In this document: positions 1 to 6,092 of the stretch, one piece after another | Numbering within the stretch: the first letter of the stretch is position 1 | How the letters are laid out: every line of letters starts with the position of its first letter | Assembly: GCA_002434915.1 (NCBI GenBank) | Contig: DJLG01000146.1 | Coordinates: 1-7,102, forward strand | Reading direction: 5' to 3' | DNA from: Proteobacteria bacterium UBA6522 | GTDB lineage: Bacteria > Pseudomonadota > Gammaproteobacteria > Steroidobacterales > Rariloculaceae | DNA length: 7,102 bases | Position numbers and translations under genes: made by a program | The notes under the pieces: model-generated | Databases searched by the model: none | Told to the model about the DNA's origin: nothing | What the model saw: only the letters and a program-made list of their open reading frames with translations

Positions 1-761
1 ACTGTAATTAAGTGCGCACGGTATTCAGCAGAAGCGTGCACATCCTCATTAAGACTGTCCTCTGATACAGAGATATTTTCAATGGCTTCAGGTGAAAAAT
101 TAGCCCCTAATGCCTGCTCCATCTCAGGCACACGAAAAACATTTGGTCCAGCCCCAGTGACCGCTACCCTAATATCATCCTCATACTCTGCCACCATTAC
201 CCCGACAACAGCATAACGTGATGCAGGATTTGGAAACTTAATATAAGCAGCCCGCTTGGGAATAGGAAAACAAACCTCTATAACTAATTCATTAAGTTTC
301 AATGCTGTTTCGAATAGACCAGTAAAAAAACTATCAGCATCAATGCTCCTGCTATTAGTTTGCACTGTTGCTCCAAGACCTACGACTGCAGCCGGATAAT
401 CAGCAGCAGGATCTGCGTTGGAAATAGAACCACCTATCGTTCCGCGATTTCTAACTTGGGGGTCACCAATTGACTCGGCAAGATCAGAAAGAGCGGGAAG
501 CATATTTCTTATCTCTGGTGCTGCTGCAACTTGAGCATGACTTGTCATCGCCCCCACGATCAATATGTTTTCTTCCTGTCGAATACCCTTTAAATCAGCC
601 AAGTCTGATAAATCAATCAAAGCAGAAGGGCTTGTAAGACGGAGCTTTAATGTTGGAATCAATGTCATACCACCTGCCAAAAACAAGCCTTCTTCGGCCT
701 TTTCAGACATTTGGATAGCCTCTGAGAGCGAAGAAGGGCGTTGATAGGCAAAGTTATACAT
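1..761 (-). CDS. FAD-binding (medium) subunit of a molybdenum hydroxylase, CoxM/xanthine dehydrogenase FAD-subunit type; 3' end cut by the window edge
   Basis: The reverse strand is open from ATG at 761 to the left edge, giving 253 residues of a family that usually has about 265-290, so only a short C-terminal tail is missing. The product carries electrons from the 2Fe-2S subunit to FAD in a cytoplasmic three-subunit Mo hydroxylase. The two FAD pyrophosphate-binding motifs of CoxM proteins are visible: AGGMT at residues 29-33 and TIGGS at 109-113, the latter preceded by SIGDPQVRNRG and followed by NADPAADYPA. The C-terminal part (about 145-253) fits the CO dehydrogenase flavoprotein C-terminal domain and ends at the typical SAEYRAHL motif. 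The ATG lies 5 nt after the stop of the iron-sulfur subunit gene, with AAGG 10 nt upstream, so the two are probably translated from one mRNA. The substrate cannot be assigned without the large subunit, so CO oxidation should not be assumed. Confidence 0.93.
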   Translation of the reverse strand, partial: MYNFAYQRPSSLSEAIQMSEKAEEGLFLAGGMTLIPTLKLRLTSPSALIDLSDLADLKGIRQEENILIVGAMTSHAQVAAAPEIRNMLPALSDLAESIGDPQVRNRGTIGGSISNADPAADYPAAVVGLGATVQTNSRSIDADSFFTGLFETALKLNELVIEVCFPIPKRAAYIKFPNPASRYAVVGVMVAEYEDDIRVAVTGAGPNVFRVPEMEQALGANFSPEAIENISVSEDSLNEDVHASAEYRAHLIT

Positions 762-766
762 GCTTA

Positions 767-1237
767 CTAGACCTTCATAGCCTTAGCACCAGCGCTAATT
801 GCCTTTACGATATTGTGATATCCAGTACAGCGACACAGGTTACCTTCTAACCACTCTCGAATTTCAGTCTCACTTGGGCTGGGGTTTATGGCAACCAGAT
901 TCAAAGCACTCATAATTATCCCAGGAGTACAAAAACCGCACTGTAACCCATGGTGGTCCTTAAATGCCTGCTGCATGGGGTGGAGCACCTCAGTGGCAGC
1001 AAGGCTTTCAATTGTCTTAATCACCATCCCCTCTGCCTGAACTGCAAGCATCGAGCAACTTTTTACAGATTGTCCATTAACATGCACCACACAAGCACCA
1101 CATTGGCTCGTATCACAGCCAACGTGTGTGCCGGTTAAACCAAGGTGATCACGAATAAGTTGGACTAAAAGTGTCCGAGGCTCAACATCAGCTGAAACTA
1201 CCTTACCATTTAAATTTAGAGTTACCTTCATTGTCAT
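767..1237 (-). CDS. [2Fe-2S] (small) subunit of a molybdenum hydroxylase, CoxS/xanthine dehydrogenase type
   Basis: This 156-residue protein has the usual length and both iron-sulfur domains of the CoxS family. The N-terminal plant-ferredoxin-like domain has cluster ligands C41, C46, C49 (in GCDTSQCGAC) and C61. The C-terminal helical domain has C100 and C103 (QCGFC) and C135 and C137 (CRCTGYH). Q99, just before C100, is the conserved glutamine that in the family lies near the molybdopterin cofactor. The protein relays electrons from the Mo site to FAD in the cytoplasm; there is no signal peptide. It is the first gene of the pair, followed after 5 nt by the FAD subunit; the large Mo subunit presumably lies beyond the left edge. 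The start could be ATG at 1237 or the in-frame ATG at 1231 (M3), and the Shine-Dalgarno signal is weak for both. An intrinsic terminator just upstream implies its own promoter between about 1238 and 1312, but I see no convincing one. Confidence 0.96.
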   Translation of the reverse strand: MTMKVTLNLNGKVVSADVEPRTLLVQLIRDHLGLTGTHVGCDTSQCGACVVHVNGQSVKSCSMLAVQAEGMVIKTIESLAATEVLHPMQQAFKDHHGLQCGFCTPGIIMSALNLVAINPSPSETEIREWLEGNLCRCTGYHNIVKAISAGAKAMKV

Positions 1238-1312
1238 TCTGGAATCATGCGTACATGTTTGTCTAAAAAAGAAGGATATCCCTTAATCAGATAAACAAGA
1301 AAGCAGTCTATG

Positions 1313-1340
1313 AAAAAAAACAGGCCCCTTACGGGGCCTG
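1313..1340 (-). terminator. Rho-independent terminator of the FAH-like gene
   Basis: A perfect 8-bp GC-rich stem (CAGGCCCC at 1321-1328 pairing with 1333-1340) closes a 4-nt loop, TTAC. On the plus strand it is preceded by eight A (1313-1320), so on the minus strand the hairpin is followed directly by eight U. It lies 32 nt past the stop codon at 1373, so it ends the FAH-like transcript and separates it from the Mo-hydroxylase genes. The plus-strand side lacks a T tract next to the stem, so it acts in one direction. Confidence 0.93.
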
Positions 1341-1372
1341 AAAGCTAACTGTTTCTATAAAACTAGGTTTTT

Positions 1373-2515
1373 TTAGGGGTCATAGCTTGCAACTGGCGGC
1401 AGAAATGATCCTGTTCGTGGAGGTGGAATTTCCTCAGCTACTACAGGAAGAACTAATGTTCCTATTCCTTCAATAGTTGCTTCTATTGTCTCTCCAGGCT
1501 GTAAGAACCGTCTTTCACGGTAAGCCGTACCATTACCTGTACCTCCTGATGTGCCATTATTCAAAACATCACCAGGATACATAGTGATAATGGAGGTGCC
1601 ATATTCAATTAACTCGTAAATCGAATGAATCATGTCACCTGGACCTGCTCTTTGCATAACTTCGCCATCCAGTTCGAGGATTTGCTCAAGATTCTCCATT
1701 GGATCACCGTAAAACTCTTTAGGCACAATCCATGGCCCAAGAGGAGCAAAAGTATCGTGACCTTTACCAACTAACCAATCTGAACCCGGACGAGAATTTG
1801 GTGGTCTTCGACCACGATCGGAAATATCTAGGCTCACCATATAACCAAAAATATAGTCTTCGGCATTGTCAGCTGACACGTATTTAGCGGTACGACCAAT
1901 TACCGTGGCAAGCTCTACCTCCCAATCGGTACGATCTCGTCCATAAGGCAACACAACTGCATCCCCCTGACCAATAACAGCACCCTCAGTCGGCTTAATA
2001 AAGAGATATGGGATTCCTCGCTGTGCACGTCGGCGCTCTGCAGCAGCTGCCTGCTCTTCAGCAGTAGTACCAGACTCTTCAACATGACTGTAAAAATTAA
2101 CCGCAGCATTTAGCATTTTCCCCGGCATGAGAGGTGCTAAGGTACGAATGTCTTCAACATCATGAACAAAATCAGCTCTCGTACGTCCACTCAGTCGATT
2201 ATTGCTCACAACATAGTTGACGATCTCATAGAGACGATACCTCAATCCGTATTCGTAACGACCGATGAGTTCTCGCATATTTTCAGGCATAGGAATCGCC
2301 GGATAATCTGGGCCTTGTTCTACGGCCATATTAGCGGCATTCAGCTCTACTATGATTTGGTCTCGAAGAACAATACCTATAGTTTTGTCTCCCTCACCAT
2401 GAATTTCAAAGGTGCCAAGCTTAAAAGGCTCAGCGCTGTTCATCGCGCTCTGCGCCGACACAAATGCCGGACTCATACAAACCGTGAGTGCGATTAGGAA
2501 TAGGGTGCGTTTCAT
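1373..2515 (-). CDS. Exported fumarylacetoacetate hydrolase (FAH) family protein with Sec signal peptide
   Basis: I place the start at ATG 2515, giving 380 residues. AGGGGAG lies 5 nt upstream, and the protein then begins with a clean signal peptide (MKR, a hydrophobic stretch, cleavage probably after VSA at residue 21). The frame stays open to an ATG at 2611, but that would bury the signal behind 32 residues. The C-terminal part (about 130-358) is the FAH fold, which hydrolyses or decarboxylates C-C bonds in beta-diketo acids or isomerises related acids with Mg2+ or Mn2+. Visible key residues, matched to FAHD1-like enzymes: H144 and E147 (NFYSHVEE), metal ligands E199 and E201 (WEVELATVIG) and D230 (SLDISDR), K251 (GKGHDTFAPLGP), then LELDGEVMQ, YPGDVL and NNGTSGG. 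The spacing from E201 to D230 (29) and D230 to K251 (21) fits the family. Odd points are the export signal, an Ala/Glu/Arg-rich insert at 150-166 and a proline-rich tail at 361-380. The substrate is unknown. Confidence 0.92.
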   Translation of the reverse strand: MKRTLFLIALTVCMSPAFVSAQSAMNSAEPFKLGTFEIHGEGDKTIGIVLRDQIIVELNAANMAVEQGPDYPAIPMPENMRELIGRYEYGLRYRLYEIVNYVVSNNRLSGRTRADFVHDVEDIRTLAPLMPGKMLNAAVNFYSHVEESGTTAEEQAAAAERRRAQRGIPYLFIKPTEGAVIGQGDAVVLPYGRDRTDWEVELATVIGRTAKYVSADNAEDYIFGYMVSLDISDRGRRPPNSRPGSDWLVGKGHDTFAPLGPWIVPKEFYGDPMENLEQILELDGEVMQRAGPGDMIHSIYELIEYGTSIITMYPGDVLNNGTSGGTGNGTAYRERRFLQPGETIEATIEGIGTLVLPVVAEEIPPPRTGSFLPPVASYDP

Positions 2516-2520
2516 TTTTC

Positions 2521-2527
2521 TCCCCTC
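2521..2527 (-). promoter_or_regulatory. Ribosome binding site that fixes the FAH-like start at 2515
   Basis: Read on the minus strand this is AGGGGAG followed by AAAAA and then ATG, a strong purine-rich site at a suitable distance. No comparable site precedes the in-frame ATG at 2611. Together with the signal peptide it decides for the shorter protein. Confidence 0.8.
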
Positions 2528-2604
2528 AGTAATTATTATGTGCCATACATGCCTATGGAGTAGCTCATAACTGTGGCTTTTGATAGCCAAGGTGTCAAGC
2601 AACT

Positions 2605-2643
2605 TGAACAATGTTTAATGGCTAACCACTTAAGCATTGTTCA
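2605..2643. promoter_or_regulatory. 9-bp inverted repeat, candidate operator
   Basis: TGAACAATG at 2605-2613 is matched exactly by its reverse complement CATTGTTCA at 2635-2643, with a 21-nt spacer that contains a weaker inner TTAA/TTAA match. A smaller palindrome, TCAAG-CAA-CTTGA (2595-2607), overlaps the left arm. The pair sits 80-130 bp upstream of the FAH-like start and over a TTGACA motif on that strand, a suitable place for a dimeric regulator. Neither regulator nor function can be named. Confidence 0.35.
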
Positions 2644-2849
2644 TCCACAAACGGTCTTATATGACGTTTAGAGCATCATTTGTACAACTTATCATCACCT
2701 TAAGTTGCGACAAAGAGAAGAAAGTGTACAGTCTTACCTAGTAAAGTAGGGTCATAATAGCGATTGCCTTCTTTCATATAGATAATGTAAGTACTTTGGA
2801 GTCAGTCTAATTCATAACAATAAGCATACTGGCAAATGTCATGGATACT

Positions 2850-2892
2850 TCTAAGGGGCGCTTAGACCTCAGAAGCAAATAAGCTTCCTGAG
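2850..2892 (+). promoter_or_regulatory. Two adjacent hairpins in the leader of DUF6152 gene A
   Basis: The first hairpin is TCTAAG (2850-2855), loop GGGCG, CTTAGA (2861-2866). One base later the second pairs CTCAGAAGC (2868-2876) with GCTTCCTGAG (2883-2892) around loop AAATAA, with a single bulged C. They end about 12 nt before the GGGGG of the ribosome binding site (2904-2908). If transcribed they would form a structured 5' leader that could affect mRNA stability or translation. There is no T tract after the second stem, so they are not a typical terminator. Confidence 0.35.
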
Positions 2893-2913
2893 AACGACTA
2901 GCCGGGGGAAACA

Positions 2914-3933
2914 ATGAAATACCTAATATTTGCACTTTCAATTCTGCCAGCTATCGGATCCACCCATCATTCTCGAGCAGAATTCTCAACTGAACTTAGG
3001 GAAATCGAGGGGCGGATTGTCGAAATTGCCTGGCGAAACCCGCACCCCATTTTAACTCTTAGCGTTACTAATGAAGCTGGAGAGGATGAGCTCTGGGAAG
3101 TGGAATCATGGTCATCGGCTAATTCACTCAACCGTAAAGGCGTCACGGGCGATGTGTTTGAGGTGGGTCAAACAGTACGCGCTGCTGTCCGTCCATCTGG
3201 TAGACGGCCAAGAATGTTACTTGGGGAAAGCATCTCGCTCGGAAATAGAACGCAGGCAGTGCTTAGACCAGGGTATGACCCCGTTTTTCCTGGTCAGGCC
3301 GTCTTGGGAGATGAATCAATAACAAATGAAAGCAACAACTTTAGTGATACTAATGGACAAAATTTAGGTTTGTTCCGTATCTGGAGTCTTACAGATCGTG
3401 AAGGTCCAGGCGATCTTCCATTAACACCTGCTGCACTTGCTAACCAAGAAACTTATGATGAACTGACCGATCACCCTATGTGGAACTGTGACCCTATTGG
3501 AATGCCGGTTATCATGGATACCACCCTCCCCGTAGAATTTATAGATCAAGGTCAAGAGATTCATCTTCGTATTGAACAAGGCGATGCTTTACGCGTTATC
3601 CATATGCAATCTGCTAATAATTCAGCAGACTCAACTGCTTCAATCATGGGATATTCGACCGGTGAATGGGAAGGTAGTACGCTGGTTGTAACAACAACAG
3701 AAAGCAGCTACCCGTACCTTGATGATGACGGAGCCGCTAAAAGCGAAGATATGCAAATTGATGAAAGATTCACTCTGGGTGCTGACGGTAATTCGCTGAG
3801 CTGGGAAGCAGTCCTAACAGACCCTATTTATTTAAGTGCACCGATAAGTATGCGCATGAACTGGGAGTGGGTTCCAGAAGAAACTATTCAAGCCTGGGAT
3901 TGTCTTGAATCAAGCTCGGGTCGTGAACTATAA
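2914..3933 (+). CDS. Secreted DUF6152-type protein with conserved C-terminal domain (paralogue A)
   Basis: This 339-residue protein has no known function. It starts at ATG 2914 after a GGGGGAA ribosome binding site (2904-2910). Residues 1-16 form a short Sec signal peptide (MKYLIFALSILPAIGS). The mature protein begins near HHS (18-20), followed by the DUF6152 signature: IEGRIVEIAWRNPH (31-44), a WEVE motif (61-64), and LNRKGV (72-77). A second domain (about 152-330) holds LFRIWS, LPLTP, CDPIGMP (192-198), VEFI, RVIHM, GYSTGEWEGSTLVV (246-259), the acidic LDDDG, ERFTL and a final W-x-W-P...C. The mature protein has exactly two cysteines, C192 and C330, which suggests a disulfide. This two-domain type is widespread among exported proteins of environmental proteobacteria and acidobacteria. 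The next gene follows after 49 nt on the same strand, probably in one operon, and a paralogue lies at 5070-6092. Confidence 0.92.
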   Translation: MKYLIFALSILPAIGSTHHSRAEFSTELREIEGRIVEIAWRNPHPILTLSVTNEAGEDELWEVESWSSANSLNRKGVTGDVFEVGQTVRAAVRPSGRRPRMLLGESISLGNRTQAVLRPGYDPVFPGQAVLGDESITNESNNFSDTNGQNLGLFRIWSLTDREGPGDLPLTPAALANQETYDELTDHPMWNCDPIGMPVIMDTTLPVEFIDQGQEIHLRIEQGDALRVIHMQSANNSADSTASIMGYSTGEWEGSTLVVTTTESSYPYLDDDGAAKSEDMQIDERFTLGADGNSLSWEAVLTDPIYLSAPISMRMNWEWVPEETIQAWDCLESSSGREL

Positions 3934-3972
3934 AAATTAAACTTAGGTCTTTTTAAAAGTAAAACTTTATTT

Positions 3973-3976
3973 GGAG
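3973..3976 (+). promoter_or_regulatory. Ribosome binding site of the PAL-like propeller gene
   Basis: GGAG lies 6 nt before ATG 3983. It supports this start, which also gives an intact signal peptide. The 49-nt gap from the preceding stop holds no terminator hairpin, so read-through from the DUF6152 gene is likely. Confidence 0.7.
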
Positions 3977-3982
3977 TAGACA

Positions 3983-5044
3983 ATGTCTGTAATAAAAAAA
4001 ATCAGCCGATATAGCTTGTCTTTTTTGCTTGCCTCACTGGCCGTACTAGTAGCCACGGTGAGCGCAAACGCACAGTCCTTACCTAACCCTTATCGAATGG
4101 TCGATAGCTGGGCTCAGATGCCTGAAGGTAGAGAAATGGGGGCATTCGGCGACATTACTATGGACCGTGATGGCAACCACGTCTGGGCTATTGTGAGATG
4201 TGATGCCCCTGTAGAAATGTTTGGGTGGGAGTGCCTTGATTCTGACCTTGACCCCATAATGAAGTTCGATCTTGATGGAAATCTAGTAGATAGTTTTGGC
4301 AGTGGAATGTTTATTTGGCCACATGGTATTCACGTTGATAATGACGGCAATATTTGGGCAACAGATGGAGTCAGAGAAAACCGAAGACCAGAAGGGGACA
4401 TGAGAGGCCATGCGGTGTACAAGTTTAGTCCAACTGGTGAGCTATTAATGACGCTCGGAACTCCGGGTAGTCTAGGAAATGGAGACTACAGCTTTAACTC
4501 GCCAAGTGATGTAATTACTGGTGACAACGGTAATATTTTTATAACTGATGGCCATGTTCCCGATGGCAATAACAGAGTCATGAAATACACAGCTGATGGC
4601 ACGTTCATAACCTCATGGGGACAAACTGGTTATGGGCCAGGGGAATTTCATGAACTACATGCGATTGCAATGGATTCCAGAGGAAGGCTTTTTATTGCTG
4701 ATAGATACAACAACCGAATCCAGCTCTTTGATCAAGAAGGAAACTATATAGCCACTTGGACTCAGTTTGGACGCCCTAGCGGCATCTATTTTGATCACAA
4801 TGACAAAATCTATGTGGCTGATTCTGAATCAGATAACCTTCAAAATCCTGGTTGGGAAATGGGAATACGAATTGGAGATGCTGAACATGGCTGGGTAACT
4901 GAGTTTGTCATGTTTCCTTGGGCAGATCCTCGTCTACCAATAGGCAACGGTGCAGAATTTGTGGCAGTTGACAGCCAAGGTGATATTTACACAGGAGAAC
5001 CTCGGCCCCGGCAAGGACGCAAATATGTTCGTGTCAGGCCTTAG
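3983..5044 (+). CDS. Secreted six-bladed NHL beta-propeller, peptidyl-alpha-hydroxyglycine alpha-amidating lyase (PAL)-like
   Basis: The 353-residue protein begins with a Sec signal peptide (K5/K6/R9, a hydrophobic stretch at 12-25, cleavage after SANA at 27-30). Six propeller repeats can be counted by their strand motifs: DRDGNHVWAI (61-70), VDNDGNIWATD (118-128), TGDNGNIFITD (179-189), MDSRGRLFIAD (230-240), FDHNDKIYVAD (270-280) and VDSQGDIYTGE (329-339). The closest described family is PAL, the Zn enzyme that splits peptidyl-hydroxyglycine into amide and glyoxylate. By comparison with rat PAL from memory, two Zn histidines are kept (H114 in WPHGIH, H226 in ELHAIA), as are arginines R72 and R241 (IADRYNNRI). 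The third Zn histidine is replaced by E325 (GAEFVAVD) and the catalytic tyrosine by H191 (TDGH). C73 and C84 may form a disulfide. No PHM monooxygenase partner is present, so peptide amidation is doubtful; a lyase or lactonase-like role on another substrate is possible. Confidence 0.9.
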   Translation: MSVIKKISRYSLSFLLASLAVLVATVSANAQSLPNPYRMVDSWAQMPEGREMGAFGDITMDRDGNHVWAIVRCDAPVEMFGWECLDSDLDPIMKFDLDGNLVDSFGSGMFIWPHGIHVDNDGNIWATDGVRENRRPEGDMRGHAVYKFSPTGELLMTLGTPGSLGNGDYSFNSPSDVITGDNGNIFITDGHVPDGNNRVMKYTADGTFITSWGQTGYGPGEFHELHAIAMDSRGRLFIADRYNNRIQLFDQEGNYIATWTQFGRPSGIYFDHNDKIYVADSESDNLQNPGWEMGIRIGDAEHGWVTEFVMFPWADPRLPIGNGAEFVAVDSQGDIYTGEPRPRQGRKYVRVRP

Positions 5045-5069
5045 GGAACGCATCTGAAAACATTAATAA
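5045..5069. other. 25-bp gap between convergent stops, no terminator seen
   Basis: The plus-strand PAL-like gene and the minus-strand DUF6152 gene B end 25 bp apart. I find no GC stem with a T tract on either strand, so the two transcripts may overlap into each other's 3' ends or end by Rho. Confidence 0.5.
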
Positions 5070-6092
5070 CTAACGATATACTGGCCCAACAACATCTCGC
5101 AGGGTGCACTCGAAAGGCATAATGTTAACTCCTGGACGATGCGTCCAAATAACTTCCCATATAGCTGGTTCTAATAGGTTGTCAGAATCCTCAACAAGAA
5201 CCTCATAGAATAGGCTAGATTCGTCCTCGCTTAGCGTATAGCTTTCCCTAATCTTTGCATTTGGACCCATAGGAGTGCCGTCACCATCCAGAAATGGAAA
5301 ATTTATTTGGCTGGTTTCAATAATTAGAGAGTTCTCTTCAAATCTACCAACCGAATAACCTAGATGATCAGGCTGAAACTGTTCTGGGGTTGTTACCCCT
5401 CCACCCATATAAATGATTCGAGTAGCATCCCATTCCTCGATACGCTGAATAATCCTGTCATCTCTCTCTATAAACTCCATTGGGTAGGGATTAAGAACAG
5501 CATTGGGCATGCCAGGTGGTATACATCTTAGCCCTGGATCATCAGTTCTTGGATTAAACTCTGCCTTCAAGTCTTGAGCAATAGGCGTTAATACTAAGGG
5601 ATTACGAAGTCGGTATAGCTCACGATGGCCCCATACTTTAAAAATACCCTGACCACTTAATTGATCCGAGACGTCCAAATCTTGATTGTAAGTACCTTCT
5701 GTTGTCCAGCGTAAGGTGGCATCACGATCTGAAACAATCACTTCAGTCCCATTTGGCAGAAGCAAGTTAGATATAAAGATAGCTGGCTCGCCCCTACGGG
5801 ACTCTGCTCCGGCAGCTTTAATCTGATCACCAAGACCTAAAGAATTAGATGTAATTCCTCTTCGCATAAGGGTGTTAGTTGTACCAGCCTCAAGTTCCCA
5901 ATTTTCTGTAACTCCCTCTTCTCCAATGACCTCTAGAGTCAGAAAAACATGAGGGTTTCTCCAAAAAATTTCAGTGATCGTTCCTTCAACCTCAATGATA
6001 GTTGCGCGATCAAAAAATGCAGTAACAGAATGATGTGCTGTTAGGAATGAAGGGCAAGCAAAAAATGACAGTACAAAAAAAAATATTCTCAT
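5070..6092 (-). CDS. Secreted DUF6152-type protein with conserved C-terminal domain (paralogue B)
   Basis: This 340-residue protein of unknown function starts at ATG 6092, with GGGGAAAA 5-12 nt upstream, similar to the GGGGGAA before paralogue A. The signal peptide is residues 1-19, ending FLTA just before HHS (20-22). It matches paralogue A along its whole length: EVEGTITEIFWRNPH (34-48), WELE (65-68), LMRRGIT, then the second domain with GIFKVW (149-154), LVLTP, DDP, CIPPGMP (190-196), MEFI, ATRIIYM, LGYSVGRFE (244-252), FPFLDGDG, ESYTL and a final W..RPG....FEC. After cleavage only C190 and C329 remain, aligning with C192 and C330 of A, so a conserved disulfide is likely. C13 lies inside the signal in a poor lipobox (FFAC), so I do not call it a lipoprotein. 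The gene runs convergent to the PAL-like gene and has its own promoter region upstream. Confidence 0.92.
   Translation of the reverse strand: MRIFFFVLSFFACPSFLTAHHSVTAFFDRATIIEVEGTITEIFWRNPHVFLTLEVIGEEGVTENWELEAGTTNTLMRRGITSNSLGLGDQIKAAGAESRRGEPAIFISNLLLPNGTEVIVSDRDATLRWTTEGTYNQDLDVSDQLSGQGIFKVWGHRELYRLRNPLVLTPIAQDLKAEFNPRTDDPGLRCIPPGMPNAVLNPYPMEFIERDDRIIQRIEEWDATRIIYMGGGVTTPEQFQPDHLGYSVGRFEENSLIIETSQINFPFLDGDGTPMGPNAKIRESYTLSEDESSLFYEVLVEDSDNLLEPAIWEVIWTHRPGVNIMPFECTLRDVVGPVYR

Larger units (their letters stand above)
2516..2913. other. 398-bp divergent intergenic region, rich in inverted repeats
   Basis: This gap separates the divergent FAH-like gene and DUF6152 gene A and must hold promoters for both. 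No ORF here is convincing. It contains several inverted repeats: TCAAG/CTTGA (2595-2607), TGAACAATG/CATTGTTCA (2605-2643), CAACTTA/TAAGTTG (2685-2707), and two adjacent hairpins before gene A (2850-2892). Minus 10-like hexamers on the plus strand are CATAAT (2753-2758) and GATAAT (2781-2786), but neither has a good minus 35 box at 16-18 nt. On the minus strand TTGACA (2598-2593) matches a minus 35 box, but no good minus 10 lies at normal spacing. I therefore call no promoter. The palindromes could be regulator sites or RNA structure. Confidence 0.6.

Noticed and set aside
950..1138. Plus-strand 62-codon frame opposite the 2Fe-2S subunit gene
   Set aside because: Its cysteines are a by-product of the complementary strand of the iron-sulfur gene; no start signal.
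2162..2497. Plus-strand 111-codon reading frame opposite the FAH-like gene
   Set aside because: It is antisense to a well-supported conserved gene, has no ribosome binding site and resembles no family.
2593..2598. Perfect minus 35 box TTGACA on the minus strand as promoter of the FAH-like gene
   Set aside because: No reasonable minus 10 hexamer lies 15-19 nt downstream, so a promoter call is not justified.
2516..2611. N-terminal extension of the FAH-like protein to an ATG at 2611
   Set aside because: It would put 32 residues before the signal peptide, has no ribosome binding site, and would run over the inverted repeats of the intergenic region; ATG 2515 has AGGGGAG.
2841..2882. A 13-codon leader ORF (ATG 2841 to TAA 2880-2882) that spans both hairpins before gene A
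   Set aside because: It has no Shine-Dalgarno sequence, no run of a regulatory amino acid codon, and no terminator after the hairpins, so an attenuator cannot be supported.
3071..3322. Plus-strand 83-codon frame inside DUF6152 gene A
   Set aside because: It lies wholly inside the conserved DUF6152 frame and shows no domain or ribosome binding site.
6052..6056. Lipobox cysteine (C13) in the signal peptide of DUF6152 B
   Set aside because: The preceding residues are FFA rather than a lipobox such as L-A-G, and a standard cleavage site after FLTA follows, with the conserved HHS.
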